Source of the DNA: Gemmatimonadota bacterium
GTDB taxonomy: Bacteria > Gemmatimonadota > Gemmatimonadetes > Longimicrobiales > Gaopeijiaceae
Reading direction: 5' to 3'
Length of the DNA: 51,620 nucleotides
Assembly: GCA_029879725.1 (NCBI GenBank)
Contig: JAOUPR010000016.1
Span: forward strand, 1 to 51,620
Shown here: positions 34,046-42,980 of the stretch, piece by piece
Layout of the letters: each line of letters opens with the position of its first letter
Numbering within the stretch: the first letter of the stretch is position 1
The notes under the pieces: model-generated
Told to the model about the DNA's origin: nothing
What the model saw: only the letters and a program-made list of their open reading frames with translations
The model's database searches: none
Position numbers and translations under genes: made by a program

Positions 34046-35971
34046 GTGGACGCTCCCTCCCGCATCCGGCAACTCGTCGACGAGTTGAAACGCCGGCGCG
34101 TCCTGCGCACGGGCGGCGTGTACCTCGCCGGAGCGTTCGTCGTCCTCCAGGTCGCCGACCTCGTGCTCCAGGCTGAGTTCTTCCCGGCCTGGTCGTACGA
34201 CGCCGCGGTGCTCTTGACCGGGCTGGGACTTCCCGTGGCGCTGGTGCTCGCCTGGGCGTTCGACATCACTCCGAGCGGAATTCGCCGCGCGGACGCCGAG
34301 GACGGAGCGGCGGACGTGAGCACCGCGGAGGGCCGCGCGTTCCGACGTACCGTTCGCCTGGCCCTCGCCATGGTGGTCGTCGCCGCGGCGGGAGGGACCG
34401 GGTTCATCCTCTGGGACGACGTCACCCGGGCAGGGCGACCGGACCGGGGGCGGACCGCGGCCGTCGCCGACGCATCGGGAGACCCCCTCCGCATCGCCGT
34501 CCTCTACCTCGAAGACGAGAGCCGCGACCGTTCCCTGGACTACCTGGCCCGGGGTCTGTCCGAGGGGTTGATGGCCGCGCTGGGCGAGGTGGACACCCTT
34601 CAGGTGGTCTCCCGGAATGCCGTGCGGGCGGCCCGGGACGGTCGCGTGACCGTGGACGAGCTGGTGGACCAGCTCGGGGTGGGGACGTACGTGGAAGGGT
34701 CGCTGACCCGGGCCAGCGAGGGGATCCGCGTCTCGGCGAATCTCGTGGACGCCTCGACGCGCTACACCCTCTCGACCCACGTGGTGGAGATGCCCGCCGG
34801 TGACGTGTTCGAGATCCAGGACTCGTTGGTCACCGAGCTGTCCGAGGCGCTCAGGCGGAGGCTGGGAGTGGAGATCAACGTCCGGTCGCTCGCCGCGCAG
34901 GGCGAGAACGTGGAGAGCTGGGTCCTGGTGCAGCGCGCCGGACGACTCCTCGATGAGGCGCCCTCGCTGTGGGAGCGTCAGCCGGACCAGGTGCTCTCGG
35001 CGCTCCAGCGCGCCGACTCCCTCCTTGCCGACGCGGAGGCACTCCAGCCGGGGTGGGCCGACCCGATCCTGCAACGGGGATGGTTGGAGTGGCGTCGGTC
35101 CCGGTACGCGGCGGAGCTGCCCGGGCAGGGTGTGGAGGCTCCCCTCCGCGCGGCGGAATCCCACGCGAGACGGGCTCTGGGCGAGGGGGGAGGGGCCGCC
35201 GCCCGCGAATTGAGGGGGGTGGTCCGCTTCGACCTCGCCGGCGCCGTGGAGGATCCGGCCGAACGCGCTCGCCTCCTCGCACTCGCGCGGAGCGACCTGG
35301 AGGAGGCGGTGCGGGAGAATCCCGCCCTGGCCCGGGCCTGGTGGAACCTGAGTGAGGTGCTGCGGATGGAGGGGAACGTCGCCGATGCGCAACGCTTCGC
35401 CGGGCGGGCCCTGGAAGAGGACGCCTTCATGGAAGACGCTCCCCTGGTGTACCGGCAACTCTTCCAGACGGCGTTCGAAGCCGAGGACCGGGAAGGCGCG
35501 TCATTGTGGTGCCGGGAGGGGCGTCGGCGCTTCCCCTCGGAGGCCGACCCCGTGCTCTGTGGACTTCTCATCGTGGCCACCATGGCGCCCGCGGGGCCGG
35601 AGAGCCCCGCCGCCGCGCTGGCCATCTCCGACACCCTGGTGCGGGTGGTGCCGTCCGCGGACAGTTCGGCGTGGCGGATGTATGCGGACATGCAGGTCGC
35701 GAAGGCGTTCGCGCGGCGCGGGATGGCCGACAGTGCCGACGTGTACATCGCACGGGCCCACGGAGGCGAGTACCAGAGCTGGCTCGGCTACGACGAGGCC
35801 CACACACGGATCCTTCTCGGCCAACCGGACTCCGCCCTCACCCTGTTGCGGGGATACCTGGAGGATCGCCCGGAGCGCCGGGAGTACTGGCCCACCGACT
35901 GGTGGTTGAGGGACCTCTGGGACGACCCGCGCTTCGTGGGGATGACGTCCTCCTCCGACGGAGGCGGGTGA
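34046..35971 (+). CDS. Membrane protein with TolB_N-like domain and TPR-like repeats
   Basis: A 641-residue protein from a GTG at 34046 with AGGA about ten bases upstream. The N-terminus SRIRQLVDELKRRRVLRTGGVYLAGAFVVLQVAD, two helices (about 23-42, 52-72) and AWAFDITPSGIRR are typical of a family that joins membrane anchors to TolB_N/FlgO-like and TPR domains. A third helix (103-123) crosses to the periplasm. The TolB_N-like domain spans about 145-285 (IAVLYLEDESRD...YLARGLSEGLMAALGEV...VVSRNAVRAAR...VGTYVEGSLTR). The remaining 350 residues are helical repeats. Such proteins are thought to scaffold or sense, and some are fused to adenylate cyclases or kinases; no catalytic domain is seen here. 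It sits between the two corrinoid operons without a clear link. Confidence 0.72.
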   Translation: MDAPSRIRQLVDELKRRRVLRTGGVYLAGAFVVLQVADLVLQAEFFPAWSYDAAVLLTGLGLPVALVLAWAFDITPSGIRRADAEDGAADVSTAEGRAFRRTVRLALAMVVVAAAGGTGFILWDDVTRAGRPDRGRTAAVADASGDPLRIAVLYLEDESRDRSLDYLARGLSEGLMAALGEVDTLQVVSRNAVRAARDGRVTVDELVDQLGVGTYVEGSLTRASEGIRVSANLVDASTRYTLSTHVVEMPAGDVFEIQDSLVTELSEALRRRLGVEINVRSLAAQGENVESWVLVQRAGRLLDEAPSLWERQPDQVLSALQRADSLLADAEALQPGWADPILQRGWLEWRRSRYAAELPGQGVEAPLRAAESHARRALGEGGGAAARELRGVVRFDLAGAVEDPAERARLLALARSDLEEAVRENPALARAWWNLSEVLRMEGNVADAQRFAGRALEEDAFMEDAPLVYRQLFQTAFEAEDREGASLWCREGRRRFPSEADPVLCGLLIVATMAPAGPESPAAALAISDTLVRVVPSADSSAWRMYADMQVAKAFARRGMADSADVYIARAHGGEYQSWLGYDEAHTRILLGQPDSALTLLRGYLEDRPERREYWPTDWWLRDLWDDPRFVGMTSSSDGGG

Positions 35972-36016
35972 GGCCGAGGCTCCGACCCGGAGCGCCGGCG
36001 CCCACCCGCGGGTCCG

Positions 36017-36382
36017 TCAGCGGGACTTGATCACGATGTCGGGGTCGACGGTGTAGATCGTGTCGTTGTGGGTCAGCGCGATCACGTAGTCCCAGCGATC
36101 GTTCGGTGTCGCGTTGACCTTCACCTGGAAGGGAGAGGTGGTCTTGTCCTTCCCCCTGCTGTCCTGGAGCCGGTCGAGGGGTGGGTCCGCTCGGTCACTC
36201 GACCCGGGAGGCCCCTCGCTGACGAACTGGATGGCGAACGCGTGGTCGCACGTCCAGGTCACGGAGTCGCCTTGACCGACCTGGATGCTGTTCGCCGGGG
36301 TCGGTGGGTTGCTTCCATCGACCACCACCGAGATGGCGTGGGTGGAAGCGTCGAACACGATCTTGAGGGCTGTGTTGGCCAT
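36017..36382 (-). CDS. Small beta-rich protein of unknown function
   Basis: A 121-residue protein, ATG 36382 with GGAGGG upstream and 79 bases after the activator gene's stop on the same strand. It has no signal peptide. Strands (ALKIVFDASTHAISVVVDG, SIQVGQGDSVTWTCDHAFAIQFVSEG, DRWDYVIALTHNDTIYTVDPDIVI) suggest a beta-sandwich similar in outline to cupredoxin-like folds, with one Cys (C45) and a few His, too few to claim a metal site. Its position after the RACo gene hints at a role with the corrinoid island, but a separate promoter is possible. Confidence 0.5.
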   Translation of the reverse strand: MANTALKIVFDASTHAISVVVDGSNPPTPANSIQVGQGDSVTWTCDHAFAIQFVSEGPPGSSDRADPPLDRLQDSRGKDKTTSPFQVKVNATPNDRWDYVIALTHNDTIYTVDPDIVIKSR

Positions 36383-36461
36383 GGGGGGGACCCTCCGGGG
36401 CAGGGGGGGGAAGGGTGCGGCGGGAGTGAGGGGGTATGGTGTGCGCCCCCCCCGCCGGCGG

Positions 36462-38072
36462 TCAAGGAATTTCTTCTCCTCCCGGGAACGGGATGGCCGA
36501 GGCGAACGCGTCGGTGTATCCCGGATCCGTGGCCAGCTCCACGTGCCTGATCCCGCTGGCCGTGCGCCCCGCGAGGGTCCACGCTTCCTCGTCGCAGAGG
36601 GCCATGCGCGCGCCGGCGGCGGCCGCGTCGCCCACCATGCGGATCCGTTCCGGGTCGATGGGGGGAAGGAGTCCCACACGCAGCGCCGTGCTCTTCCGGA
36701 GGTGCGTGCCGAAGGCGCCGGCCACGTGGACGGCGCGGAGGTCCGCGGCGCCCAGTCCGGCCCGGGCGAGGAGGAGGTGCATCGCCGCCATGATCGATCC
36801 CTTCACCAGCTGGAGTTGACGGACGTCCAGGGCATGGAGCGCCACCGTGTCGGTGATGAGGAAGCGGTGGTTTCCCCGCTCGCCGGCTTCCATGCGCGAA
36901 GCGTGAGCCCGCGCGAGCCCCACGGGAGCCTCTCCGGGAGGGCGCATCCGCCCTCCCGGCTCCACCACCCCCAGCTCCAGGAGCGTGGCGGTGGCGTCCA
37001 CCAGCCCCGTTCCGCAGATCCCCTCCGGGTCGACTCCGCCTACCGTGTGCACCAAAAGCCCGCCGTCCAGGGCCAGGGATACCCGGTCCACGGCGCCGCG
37101 GGTCGCGCGCATTCCCTGGGTGATTTCGGCTCCCTCGAAGGCGGGACCGGCCGCGGCCGACGCGGCTTCCATTCCGTCCGGGGTGGCGAGTACGATCTCG
37201 GTGTTGGTACCCAGATCCACCAGAAGCTCGGGTCGGCGGGCCCGGTGCATCCGGGTCGCGAGTACCGCCGCCACGGTGTCCCCGCCGATGTGGCTGGCCA
37301 CCTGCGGGAAGACCCGCGCCCGGGCGTCGGGGTGGAGTGTGAGTCCGACGTCGGCCGCCGGCACCTCCGCGGGTTCGGTGAACGATCCGTGATAGGGTGC
37401 CTCACCCAGGGAGCGGATGGACTCCCCCACGAAGGAGTGGGTCATGGCTCCGTTCCCGCACGCGGTGACGGCGACCACGTCTCGGGTGGGGACGCCCGAC
37501 TCTCCCAAGAGCCCGTCCACCAACTCCGCCACCGTGTCGCGCAACGCGCGGGTCAGGCGTGCGTCCCCGTCGTCGTGGTCCATGGCGAAGCGGATGCGGG
37601 AGATCACGTCGCCGCCGTGCGCCACCTGCCGATTCAAAGCCGATGCGTGGGCGAGCACCCGGGTGGTGGCGCGGTCCACCAGGGCGGCGGCCACGGTGGT
37701 GGACCCGAGGTCCACGGCGATCCCCACGCCGGCGGACGCGGCTCGAGACCCTCTCCGGAGGACCGCCGGCCCGAAGGACTTGGAGGCGGCCGCCCGGGAG
37801 GCCGCCGGGATTTCCACCACGGCCGCTCCCTCCACCACCGCCCGACAGGAGAGACGCCAACCGTCGGCACGCAGCGTTCCGGAGAGCCGCTCCACATCGG
37901 CGGGGGTCTCCGGGGGCGCACCTTCCAGGAAGCGGATCCGGCACTTCGTGCAACGACCGCGCGTGCCGCACGGGTGCTCCAGGGGGAGGTCGCAGTGGGC
38001 GGCGGCTTCGGACACGAGCATCGGCCCCGCAGCGGCGAACGTCCTCCCGTCCGGGAGGAAGGTGACCCTCAT
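36462..38072 (-). CDS. RACo-type corrinoid reductive activator (ASKHA family, 2Fe-2S)
   Basis: A 536-residue protein from ATG 38072, only 2 bases after the corrinoid protein stop. The N-terminal ferredoxin-like domain has a [2Fe-2S] pattern C35, C41, C44, C76 (HPCGTRGRCTKC...LSCRAVV). An ASKHA/DUF4445-type ATPase follows, with the phosphate loop AVDLGSTTVAAALV (about 119-132), ACGNGAMTHSF, LLVDLGTNTEI and VHVAGAFGTHLR. Such proteins reduce inactive cob(II)alamin to cob(I)alamin with ATP hydrolysis and re-activate corrinoid methyltransferases (RamA/RACo function). The next gene upstream is its evident substrate. Confidence 0.9.
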   Translation of the reverse strand: MRVTFLPDGRTFAAAGPMLVSEAAAHCDLPLEHPCGTRGRCTKCRIRFLEGAPPETPADVERLSGTLRADGWRLSCRAVVEGAAVVEIPAASRAAASKSFGPAVLRRGSRAASAGVGIAVDLGSTTVAAALVDRATTRVLAHASALNRQVAHGGDVISRIRFAMDHDDGDARLTRALRDTVAELVDGLLGESGVPTRDVVAVTACGNGAMTHSFVGESIRSLGEAPYHGSFTEPAEVPAADVGLTLHPDARARVFPQVASHIGGDTVAAVLATRMHRARRPELLVDLGTNTEIVLATPDGMEAASAAAGPAFEGAEITQGMRATRGAVDRVSLALDGGLLVHTVGGVDPEGICGTGLVDATATLLELGVVEPGGRMRPPGEAPVGLARAHASRMEAGERGNHRFLITDTVALHALDVRQLQLVKGSIMAAMHLLLARAGLGAADLRAVHVAGAFGTHLRKSTALRVGLLPPIDPERIRMVGDAAAAGARMALCDEEAWTLAGRTASGIRHVELATDPGYTDAFASAIPFPGGEEIP

Positions 38073-38074
38073 GT

Positions 38075-38743
38075 TCAGCGCGCCCGCGGGCCCCGGCGAG
38101 CTTCCATGAGGGACAAGGCCAGGTCGACGGCGGAGGCGGCGTCCCGACCGTACCCGTCGGCGCCGATCTCGGCCGCCCACGCCTCGGAGACGGGAGCGCC
38201 GCCCACCATCACGGAGAATCGGTCCGTCCATCCGCGTCCGCTCCACTCGGCGATGTTCTTCTCCATTCGGGGCATCGTGGTGGTGAGGAGCGCGGACATC
38301 CCCACCAGATGGGGCTCGTGCTCCTCGATGGCGGCGTCGAACTTCTGCAGGCTCACGTTCACCCCCAGGTCCACGACCTCGAACCCGGCTCCACGCAGCA
38401 TCATGGACACCAGGTTCTTCCCGATGTCGTGGATGTCGCCCTGGACGGTGCCGAGCACGCAGCGTCCCACGGGCTCCAACCCGTACTCGGCCAGGACGGG
38501 CTCCAGGACGTCCAGTGCGGCCTGCATGGCCCGGGCGGAGAGGAGCACTTCGGGCACGAAGATCTCGTTGTCGCGGAAGCGCCTGCCCACGTCGGCCATT
38601 CCGGCGACCAGTCCCTCGTCGATGATGCGTTCCGGCTCCACTCCCGTTGCCAGGGCCTTGCGTGTCAACTCGGCGGCACGGTCCCGCGTGTCCGGTGTGT
38701 GCTCCATGATCACGGCGGCGAGATCCTTCAAAGGCTGATCCAT
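38075..38743 (-). CDS. Corrinoid (B12-binding) protein of a methyltransferase system
   Basis: A 222-residue protein of the MtbC/MtmC/MttC type. ATG 38743 has AGGAGG six bases upstream; the longer frame to 38971 is not coding. A helical cap (1-88: DRAAELTRKALATGVEPERIIDEGLVAGMADVGRRFRDNEIFVPEVLLSARAM) precedes a Rossmann B12 domain: DIHDIGKN (103-110, His105 as lower cobalt ligand in the DXHXXG motif), VDLGVNVSLQKF, GMSALLTTTMPRM and VGGAPV. It carries the methyl group on cobalt between the URO-D-type enzyme and the acceptor. The activator gene follows directly. Confidence 0.92.
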   Translation of the reverse strand: MDQPLKDLAAVIMEHTPDTRDRAAELTRKALATGVEPERIIDEGLVAGMADVGRRFRDNEIFVPEVLLSARAMQAALDVLEPVLAEYGLEPVGRCVLGTVQGDIHDIGKNLVSMMLRGAGFEVVDLGVNVSLQKFDAAIEEHEPHLVGMSALLTTTMPRMEKNIAEWSGRGWTDRFSVMVGGAPVSEAWAAEIGADGYGRDAASAVDLALSLMEARRGPRAR

Positions 38744-38945
38744 CCACGCCTCCTGTGCGGGTGCGCTGTGGGGTGGGAGACGGCGGACGTTCCACCGCGC
38801 CGCCGCGGACACAGTCCTGCGGGCCCGGGCGCTCCGCAAGCCCGGCGGGCTCGGGGCGGGCGCGCCCCGACTTGCAGGTCCGTACCGCCGTCCGTAGGCT
38901 GCGCCCGCACGCACCACCGCTCGATCCTGCATCCACGGGGCCGGA
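38744..38945. promoter_or_regulatory. Divergent leader, corrinoid operon / sodium symporter, with a possible folded element
   Basis: A 202-base gap, unusually GC-rich. Bases 38836-38875 can fold as a three-way junction: outer GCAAG/CTTGC (38836-38840, 38871-38875), an arm AGCCC-GGC-GGGCT and an arm TCGGGGCG-GGCG-CGCCCCGA (38851-38870). This could be a regulatory RNA or an operator, or only high-GC folding. No cobalamin riboswitch B12 box was found. Confidence 0.3.
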
Positions 38946-40709
38946 ATGACTTCCATCGACTGGACAATCATCGCGCTCTACTTCGTCATCGCCGCCGGTA
39001 TCGGGCTGGCGCTCTCCCGCCGCGCGGGATCCTCGTTGAGCGAGTACTTCGTGGGCGGGCGCTCGCTCCCATGGTGGCTCGCCGGGACGTCCATGGTGGC
39101 CACCACCTTCGCGGCCGACACGCCGCTGGCCGTGACGGAGATGGTGGCGCAGCACGGCGTGGCGGGGAACTGGCTCTGGTGGAACATGGTCATGAGCGGG
39201 ATGCTCACCGTGTTCTTCTACGCCCGGTTGTGGCGGCGGGCGGGGGTCCTCACCGACGTGGAGTTCACGGAGCTTCGCTACGGCGGGAGGCCCGCGGCCA
39301 TTCTCCGCGGATTCCGGGCGGCATACATGGCCGTGCCCATCAACCTCATCATCATGGGGTGGGTGAACCTGGCCATGATGAAGATCGTGGGGACCGCGCT
39401 GGGGATCCCCGAGGTGACGGCGCTGATGGTGTGCTTCGTGCTGGCGGCCGCGTACTCCACCCTGGCCGGAATCTGGGGGGTGGTGGTCACCGATCTCTTC
39501 CAGTTCGTGCTGGCGGTGGCGGGTGCCGTGATCCTGGCCGTCTTCGCGGTGGCGGCGGTGGGGGGGATCTCGGGGATGAAGGAAGGCCTCGACACCGTGT
39601 ACGGGTCCGCGGACGCCGCGTTGTCGCTGTTCCCCGCACGGGGCGCGGCCTGGATGCCCGCCATCACGCTGGCCGTGTACCTGGGCGTGAACTGGTGGGC
39701 GTCGTGGTATCCCGGCGCCGAGCCCGGCGGTGGGGGGTACGTGGCGCAACGGATCTTCTCCGCGCGCTCCGAGCGTGACGGTGTGCTCGCCACGCTCTGG
39801 TTCAACATCGCCCACTACGCCGTGCGCCCCTGGCCGTGGATCCTGGTGGCCCTCGCCTCGACGATCCTCTATCCGGGACTCGAGGACCCCAAGGACGGAT
39901 ACATCATGGCGGTCATGGACCTCATTCCGCCGGGGGTGACCGGGCTGGTCCTGGCGGGCTTCGCCGCGGCCTACATGTCCACCATCTCCACCCAGCTCAA
40001 CTGGGGAGCCAGTTACCTGGTGAACGATCTGTACGGGCGCTTCCTCCGCCCCGACCTCGATGACCGGGCGATGGTGCGGGTGTCCCGCCTGGCCACCTTG
40101 TTCATGATGCTGGCTTCCCTGGTGGTCACCTACTTCATGACCAGCATCGAGGGGGCCTGGAGGTTCCTCCTGGCCATCGGGGCGGGGACGGGGCTCGTGC
40201 TCATCCTCCGCTGGTACTGGTGGCGCATCAATGCATGGTCGGAGATCAGCGCCATGATCGCGTCGCTCGTGGTGAGCGTCGTTCTCTGGTTCTGGGCCGG
40301 ACTCGATCCCTCGGACCCCACGCAGTGGGCATACATCATGCTGGCCACGGTCGCCTCGTCCACCTTCGTGTGGGTGGCGGTCACCTACGCCACCGAGCCC
40401 GAGCGCGAGGAGGTGCTGGAGGCGTTCTACCGGCGGGTACGCCCGGGCGGACGTGGATGGCGGTCCGTGTCGCAGAGGATGGGACTGGGGTCCGAGGTCA
40501 TGGAAGGGGGCGCCCTGAACTGGACCAACTGGCTGGCCGGCGTCGTGAGCGTGTACGCCACGCTGTTCGGCGTGGGGAAGATCCTCTTCGGCGAGGTGGC
40601 GCTGGGGCTGGGTCTCCTCGCCGTGGCCGCGCTCTGCTTCGCGTGGATCGCGCGGAGTCTGGGAAAGGGCGAGGAATCCGCTAGAACGCCAGTGCCTTCG
40701 TCACCTTGA
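38946..40709 (+). CDS. Sodium:solute symporter (SSS family)
   Basis: A 587-residue transporter with about 13-14 hydrophobic helices. The start IDWTIIALYFVIAAGIGLALSRRAGSSLSEYFVGGRSLPWWLAGTSMVATTFAADTPLAVTE and the sodium site region AAYMSTISTQLNWGASYLVNDLYGRF are characteristic. SSS members import proline, pantothenate, choline-type compounds and other small solutes with Na+. Divergence from the corrinoid operon suggests that it imports the methylated substrate or a related compound, but specificity cannot be read from sequence. Its end overlaps the convergent outer-membrane gene by 29 bases. Confidence 0.9.
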   Translation: MTSIDWTIIALYFVIAAGIGLALSRRAGSSLSEYFVGGRSLPWWLAGTSMVATTFAADTPLAVTEMVAQHGVAGNWLWWNMVMSGMLTVFFYARLWRRAGVLTDVEFTELRYGGRPAAILRGFRAAYMAVPINLIIMGWVNLAMMKIVGTALGIPEVTALMVCFVLAAAYSTLAGIWGVVVTDLFQFVLAVAGAVILAVFAVAAVGGISGMKEGLDTVYGSADAALSLFPARGAAWMPAITLAVYLGVNWWASWYPGAEPGGGGYVAQRIFSARSERDGVLATLWFNIAHYAVRPWPWILVALASTILYPGLEDPKDGYIMAVMDLIPPGVTGLVLAGFAAAYMSTISTQLNWGASYLVNDLYGRFLRPDLDDRAMVRVSRLATLFMMLASLVVTYFMTSIEGAWRFLLAIGAGTGLVLILRWYWWRINAWSEISAMIASLVVSVVLWFWAGLDPSDPTQWAYIMLATVASSTFVWVAVTYATEPEREEVLEAFYRRVRPGGRGWRSVSQRMGLGSEVMEGGALNWTNWLAGVVSVYATLFGVGKILFGEVALGLGLLAVAALCFAWIARSLGKGEESARTPVPSSP

Positions 40710-42903
40710 GCGAGAGGAGGGACTCGCGCGGGAGGCCCGGCCGGTCCCGCCGGGTGTAGACCACGAAGAGGTCGGAGAGCGGGGAGTGGATGTAGTTCAG
40801 GCGCAGGTTGTAGATCCGCTCGTCGGTGATCCTGTTCTGCTGACGGAACACGCTGGCGAAGAGGCGGGTGGAGGCCGCGGCGGTGATGCGCATGCTCGAG
40901 ACGGAGGCGCTGAAGCGTTCGCTTCCGGGGATGTCGAGCCAGTTCCGTTCTTCGGACACTTCGATGGCCGCATGGTATCCCAGGCGGAACTCGCCGCTCA
41001 GCGACGCCGAGGTGCGGTCCCCGTTGAAGAACCCACCCCGGGACACCCGCGCGTTTCCCGACAGCGGGCGGCCCGCCGACGTGCCCACGCTCAACGCCGC
41101 TTCGCCGAAGCGGTAGATCCCTTCGGGGATGGTGGCCTGCCCGCTCACCGTGAACGGCTCGGTGACGCGCTCGAAGCTGTGCGCGGCCTCCAGGCCGAAG
41201 CGCCCGCCGTCGCGGTAGCTGGTGCTGAGCGCGCCCGTCCAGATGCGGGTGAGCAACCGTCCTTCCAGGTCCGTCACCCGATCCCATTCGAGGTACGGGT
41301 TGACCTCGTTGAGCCATGGGATTCCCGCGGGTCTGTGGTGCACGCCCACGGTGGCGTAGTGGGACGCGACGCCGGCCCGACGCACGAATCCCACCGCGGG
41401 GTCGAACTCCTCGCCCACGCGTTTCGTGGCCACGGAGACGTTCCAGAAGGGGTCACGCCAGCCCACCCACACCCGGCCCGCCCAGTCGGATCCCGTTCCG
41501 GAATCGTCCACGCTGGCCAGGTACGTGTTCACCCGCAGATACCGGGTCGGTTGGAGGTTGGCCTCCACCCCCACCGCACGGTTGAAGGAACCCGACCCGT
41601 CGGTCGACTGGCGGTTCACTCCGATGACGCCGAAGTCGCCCACGCCCTCCACGGTTCGCTTCGCCCGGACCACTCCGAAGTTCTCCCGGGGTAGCCCCTG
41701 CGCCGAGTCCGTCTGCATGGTCAGCGCTCCGATCTCCACGCCTCCCGCGCGCCCGGTGAGGCGGCCGCCGCCCACGATGGGGATCTCGTGGCCCCCGCCG
41801 TCGAGTCCGATGCGCCTGGAGTGGAAGAGGGTGAAGTCGCGCAACGAACTCCCGGAGCGGTAGTTGCGCTCCGTGATGTCGCCGAACGAGAACACGCCCG
41901 AGTTCTCCGTGAAGAAGTCCCTCCGCTCGGGGAAGAAGAGGCTGAAGCGGGTGAGGTTCACGCGCTCCTGGTCGACCTCAACCTGAGAGAAATCGGTGCG
42001 GTAGGTCAGGTCCAGCGTGAGGCGTGACGTGACGCCGTACTTCACGTCGAGCCCCGCGTCCTTGGTCCAGCTCCACTCCCGGGCGGCGGTCCCCCCCGGA
42101 CCCGTCGGCGGGGAGGAAACGTCCACCGGGGTCCCCGACGCCACCGCGAAGGGCTTCACCACCAGGTTCCGTCCCGCGCGCAGCCCCTCCAGCCCCCGCA
42201 ACGTCCCCGCCTTGGACATCCGGTGGATGCGGTCGCGTTGGTCCAGCGGCGCCCAGTACGATTCCTCGTTCCTCCGCCGGATCCGCCGCATCATCTGCAT
42301 CCCCCAGTCCTGGGGAGAGCGATGGGGATCGAAGCGCAGGGTGGTGAAGGGGATGGCCCACTCCACCGTCCACCCCCGGTCGTGGATCCGCGTACGGACC
42401 TCGAACACCCCTTCCCAGGCGGCGTTCTCCTCGCGGGAGTCGTCGAAGTCCTGCGCCTCCTTCACCGCCCCCTTGGGGTTCACCAGGAACATGAAGGCGT
42501 TCCGGCGGTCCAGGAAGGTGTCGAAGGTGATGCCGAAGATGTCCGAGTTCCCGCTCTGGAAGTCCTGCTCAAGACTGGGGATCACCAGCCGGTGGGGTTC
42601 CGGATCCCAGAGCTCCACGCCCACGTAGATGTATCGGTCGTCGTAGAGGATGCGTGCTTCGGTGGACTCCGTGGCGGGCATCCCCCGGTCGGGGCGGGAC
42701 TGGATGAATCCTCCCAGCACCTCGGCCCGGCCCCAGGCCGCTTCGTCGAGGACCCCGTCCAGGACGATGGGCGTGGTGGCGCGCGTGGCGCGGGCCTCGG
42801 GGCGGGGGGCCGCCTCCACATCGATGGCCCGGGCTCCGTCCTGGGCCCGCAGGGGGGCAGCCAACACCAGGGCGGCGGCGAAGGTGAGGAGCGATCGGAT
42901 CAC
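40681..42903 (-). CDS. CBM9-like / DUF5916 outer-membrane beta-barrel protein
   Basis: A 740-residue exported protein from a GTG at 42903 (AAAGG upstream), signal MIRSLLTFAAALVLAAPLRAQ. Residues about 40-230 are a CBM9-like domain: IVLDGVLDEAAWGRAEVLGGFIQ, ARILYDDRYIYVGVELWD, WTVEWAIPFTTLRFDP. The remainder has many amphipathic strands, the motif FFPERRDFFTENSGVF typical of DUF5916 proteins, and a C-terminus ending in phenylalanine (KVTKALAF) as in outer-membrane barrels. These proteins are abundant in Gemmatimonadota and Bacteroidota; the role is unproven, with peptide or glycan handling suggested by context. SixA-like gene lies 77 bases upstream on the same strand. Confidence 0.82.
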   Translation of the reverse strand: MIRSLLTFAAALVLAAPLRAQDGARAIDVEAAPRPEARATRATTPIVLDGVLDEAAWGRAEVLGGFIQSRPDRGMPATESTEARILYDDRYIYVGVELWDPEPHRLVIPSLEQDFQSGNSDIFGITFDTFLDRRNAFMFLVNPKGAVKEAQDFDDSREENAAWEGVFEVRTRIHDRGWTVEWAIPFTTLRFDPHRSPQDWGMQMMRRIRRRNEESYWAPLDQRDRIHRMSKAGTLRGLEGLRAGRNLVVKPFAVASGTPVDVSSPPTGPGGTAAREWSWTKDAGLDVKYGVTSRLTLDLTYRTDFSQVEVDQERVNLTRFSLFFPERRDFFTENSGVFSFGDITERNYRSGSSLRDFTLFHSRRIGLDGGGHEIPIVGGGRLTGRAGGVEIGALTMQTDSAQGLPRENFGVVRAKRTVEGVGDFGVIGVNRQSTDGSGSFNRAVGVEANLQPTRYLRVNTYLASVDDSGTGSDWAGRVWVGWRDPFWNVSVATKRVGEEFDPAVGFVRRAGVASHYATVGVHHRPAGIPWLNEVNPYLEWDRVTDLEGRLLTRIWTGALSTSYRDGGRFGLEAAHSFERVTEPFTVSGQATIPEGIYRFGEAALSVGTSAGRPLSGNARVSRGGFFNGDRTSASLSGEFRLGYHAAIEVSEERNWLDIPGSERFSASVSSMRITAAASTRLFASVFRQQNRITDERIYNLRLNYIHSPLSDLFVVYTRRDRPGLPRESLLSLKVTKALAF

Positions 42904-42980
42904 GGGCCTTTCGGGAACGGGGCGACGAGGAGGAGAGCGCACCGTATCGGGGGCGCCGGAAGTGGGCAAGGGGACGGTGC

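Noticed and set aside
38744-38945. Cobalamin riboswitch before the corrinoid gene
   Set aside because: No B12-box-like sequence or recognisable core was found on either strand; only GC-rich folding.
36462-39815. A single 1117-residue protein reading through the activator gene
   Set aside because: The frame continues upstream of the activator's ATG at 38072 but there it is antisense or out of frame to the corrinoid and symporter genes and has no domain character.
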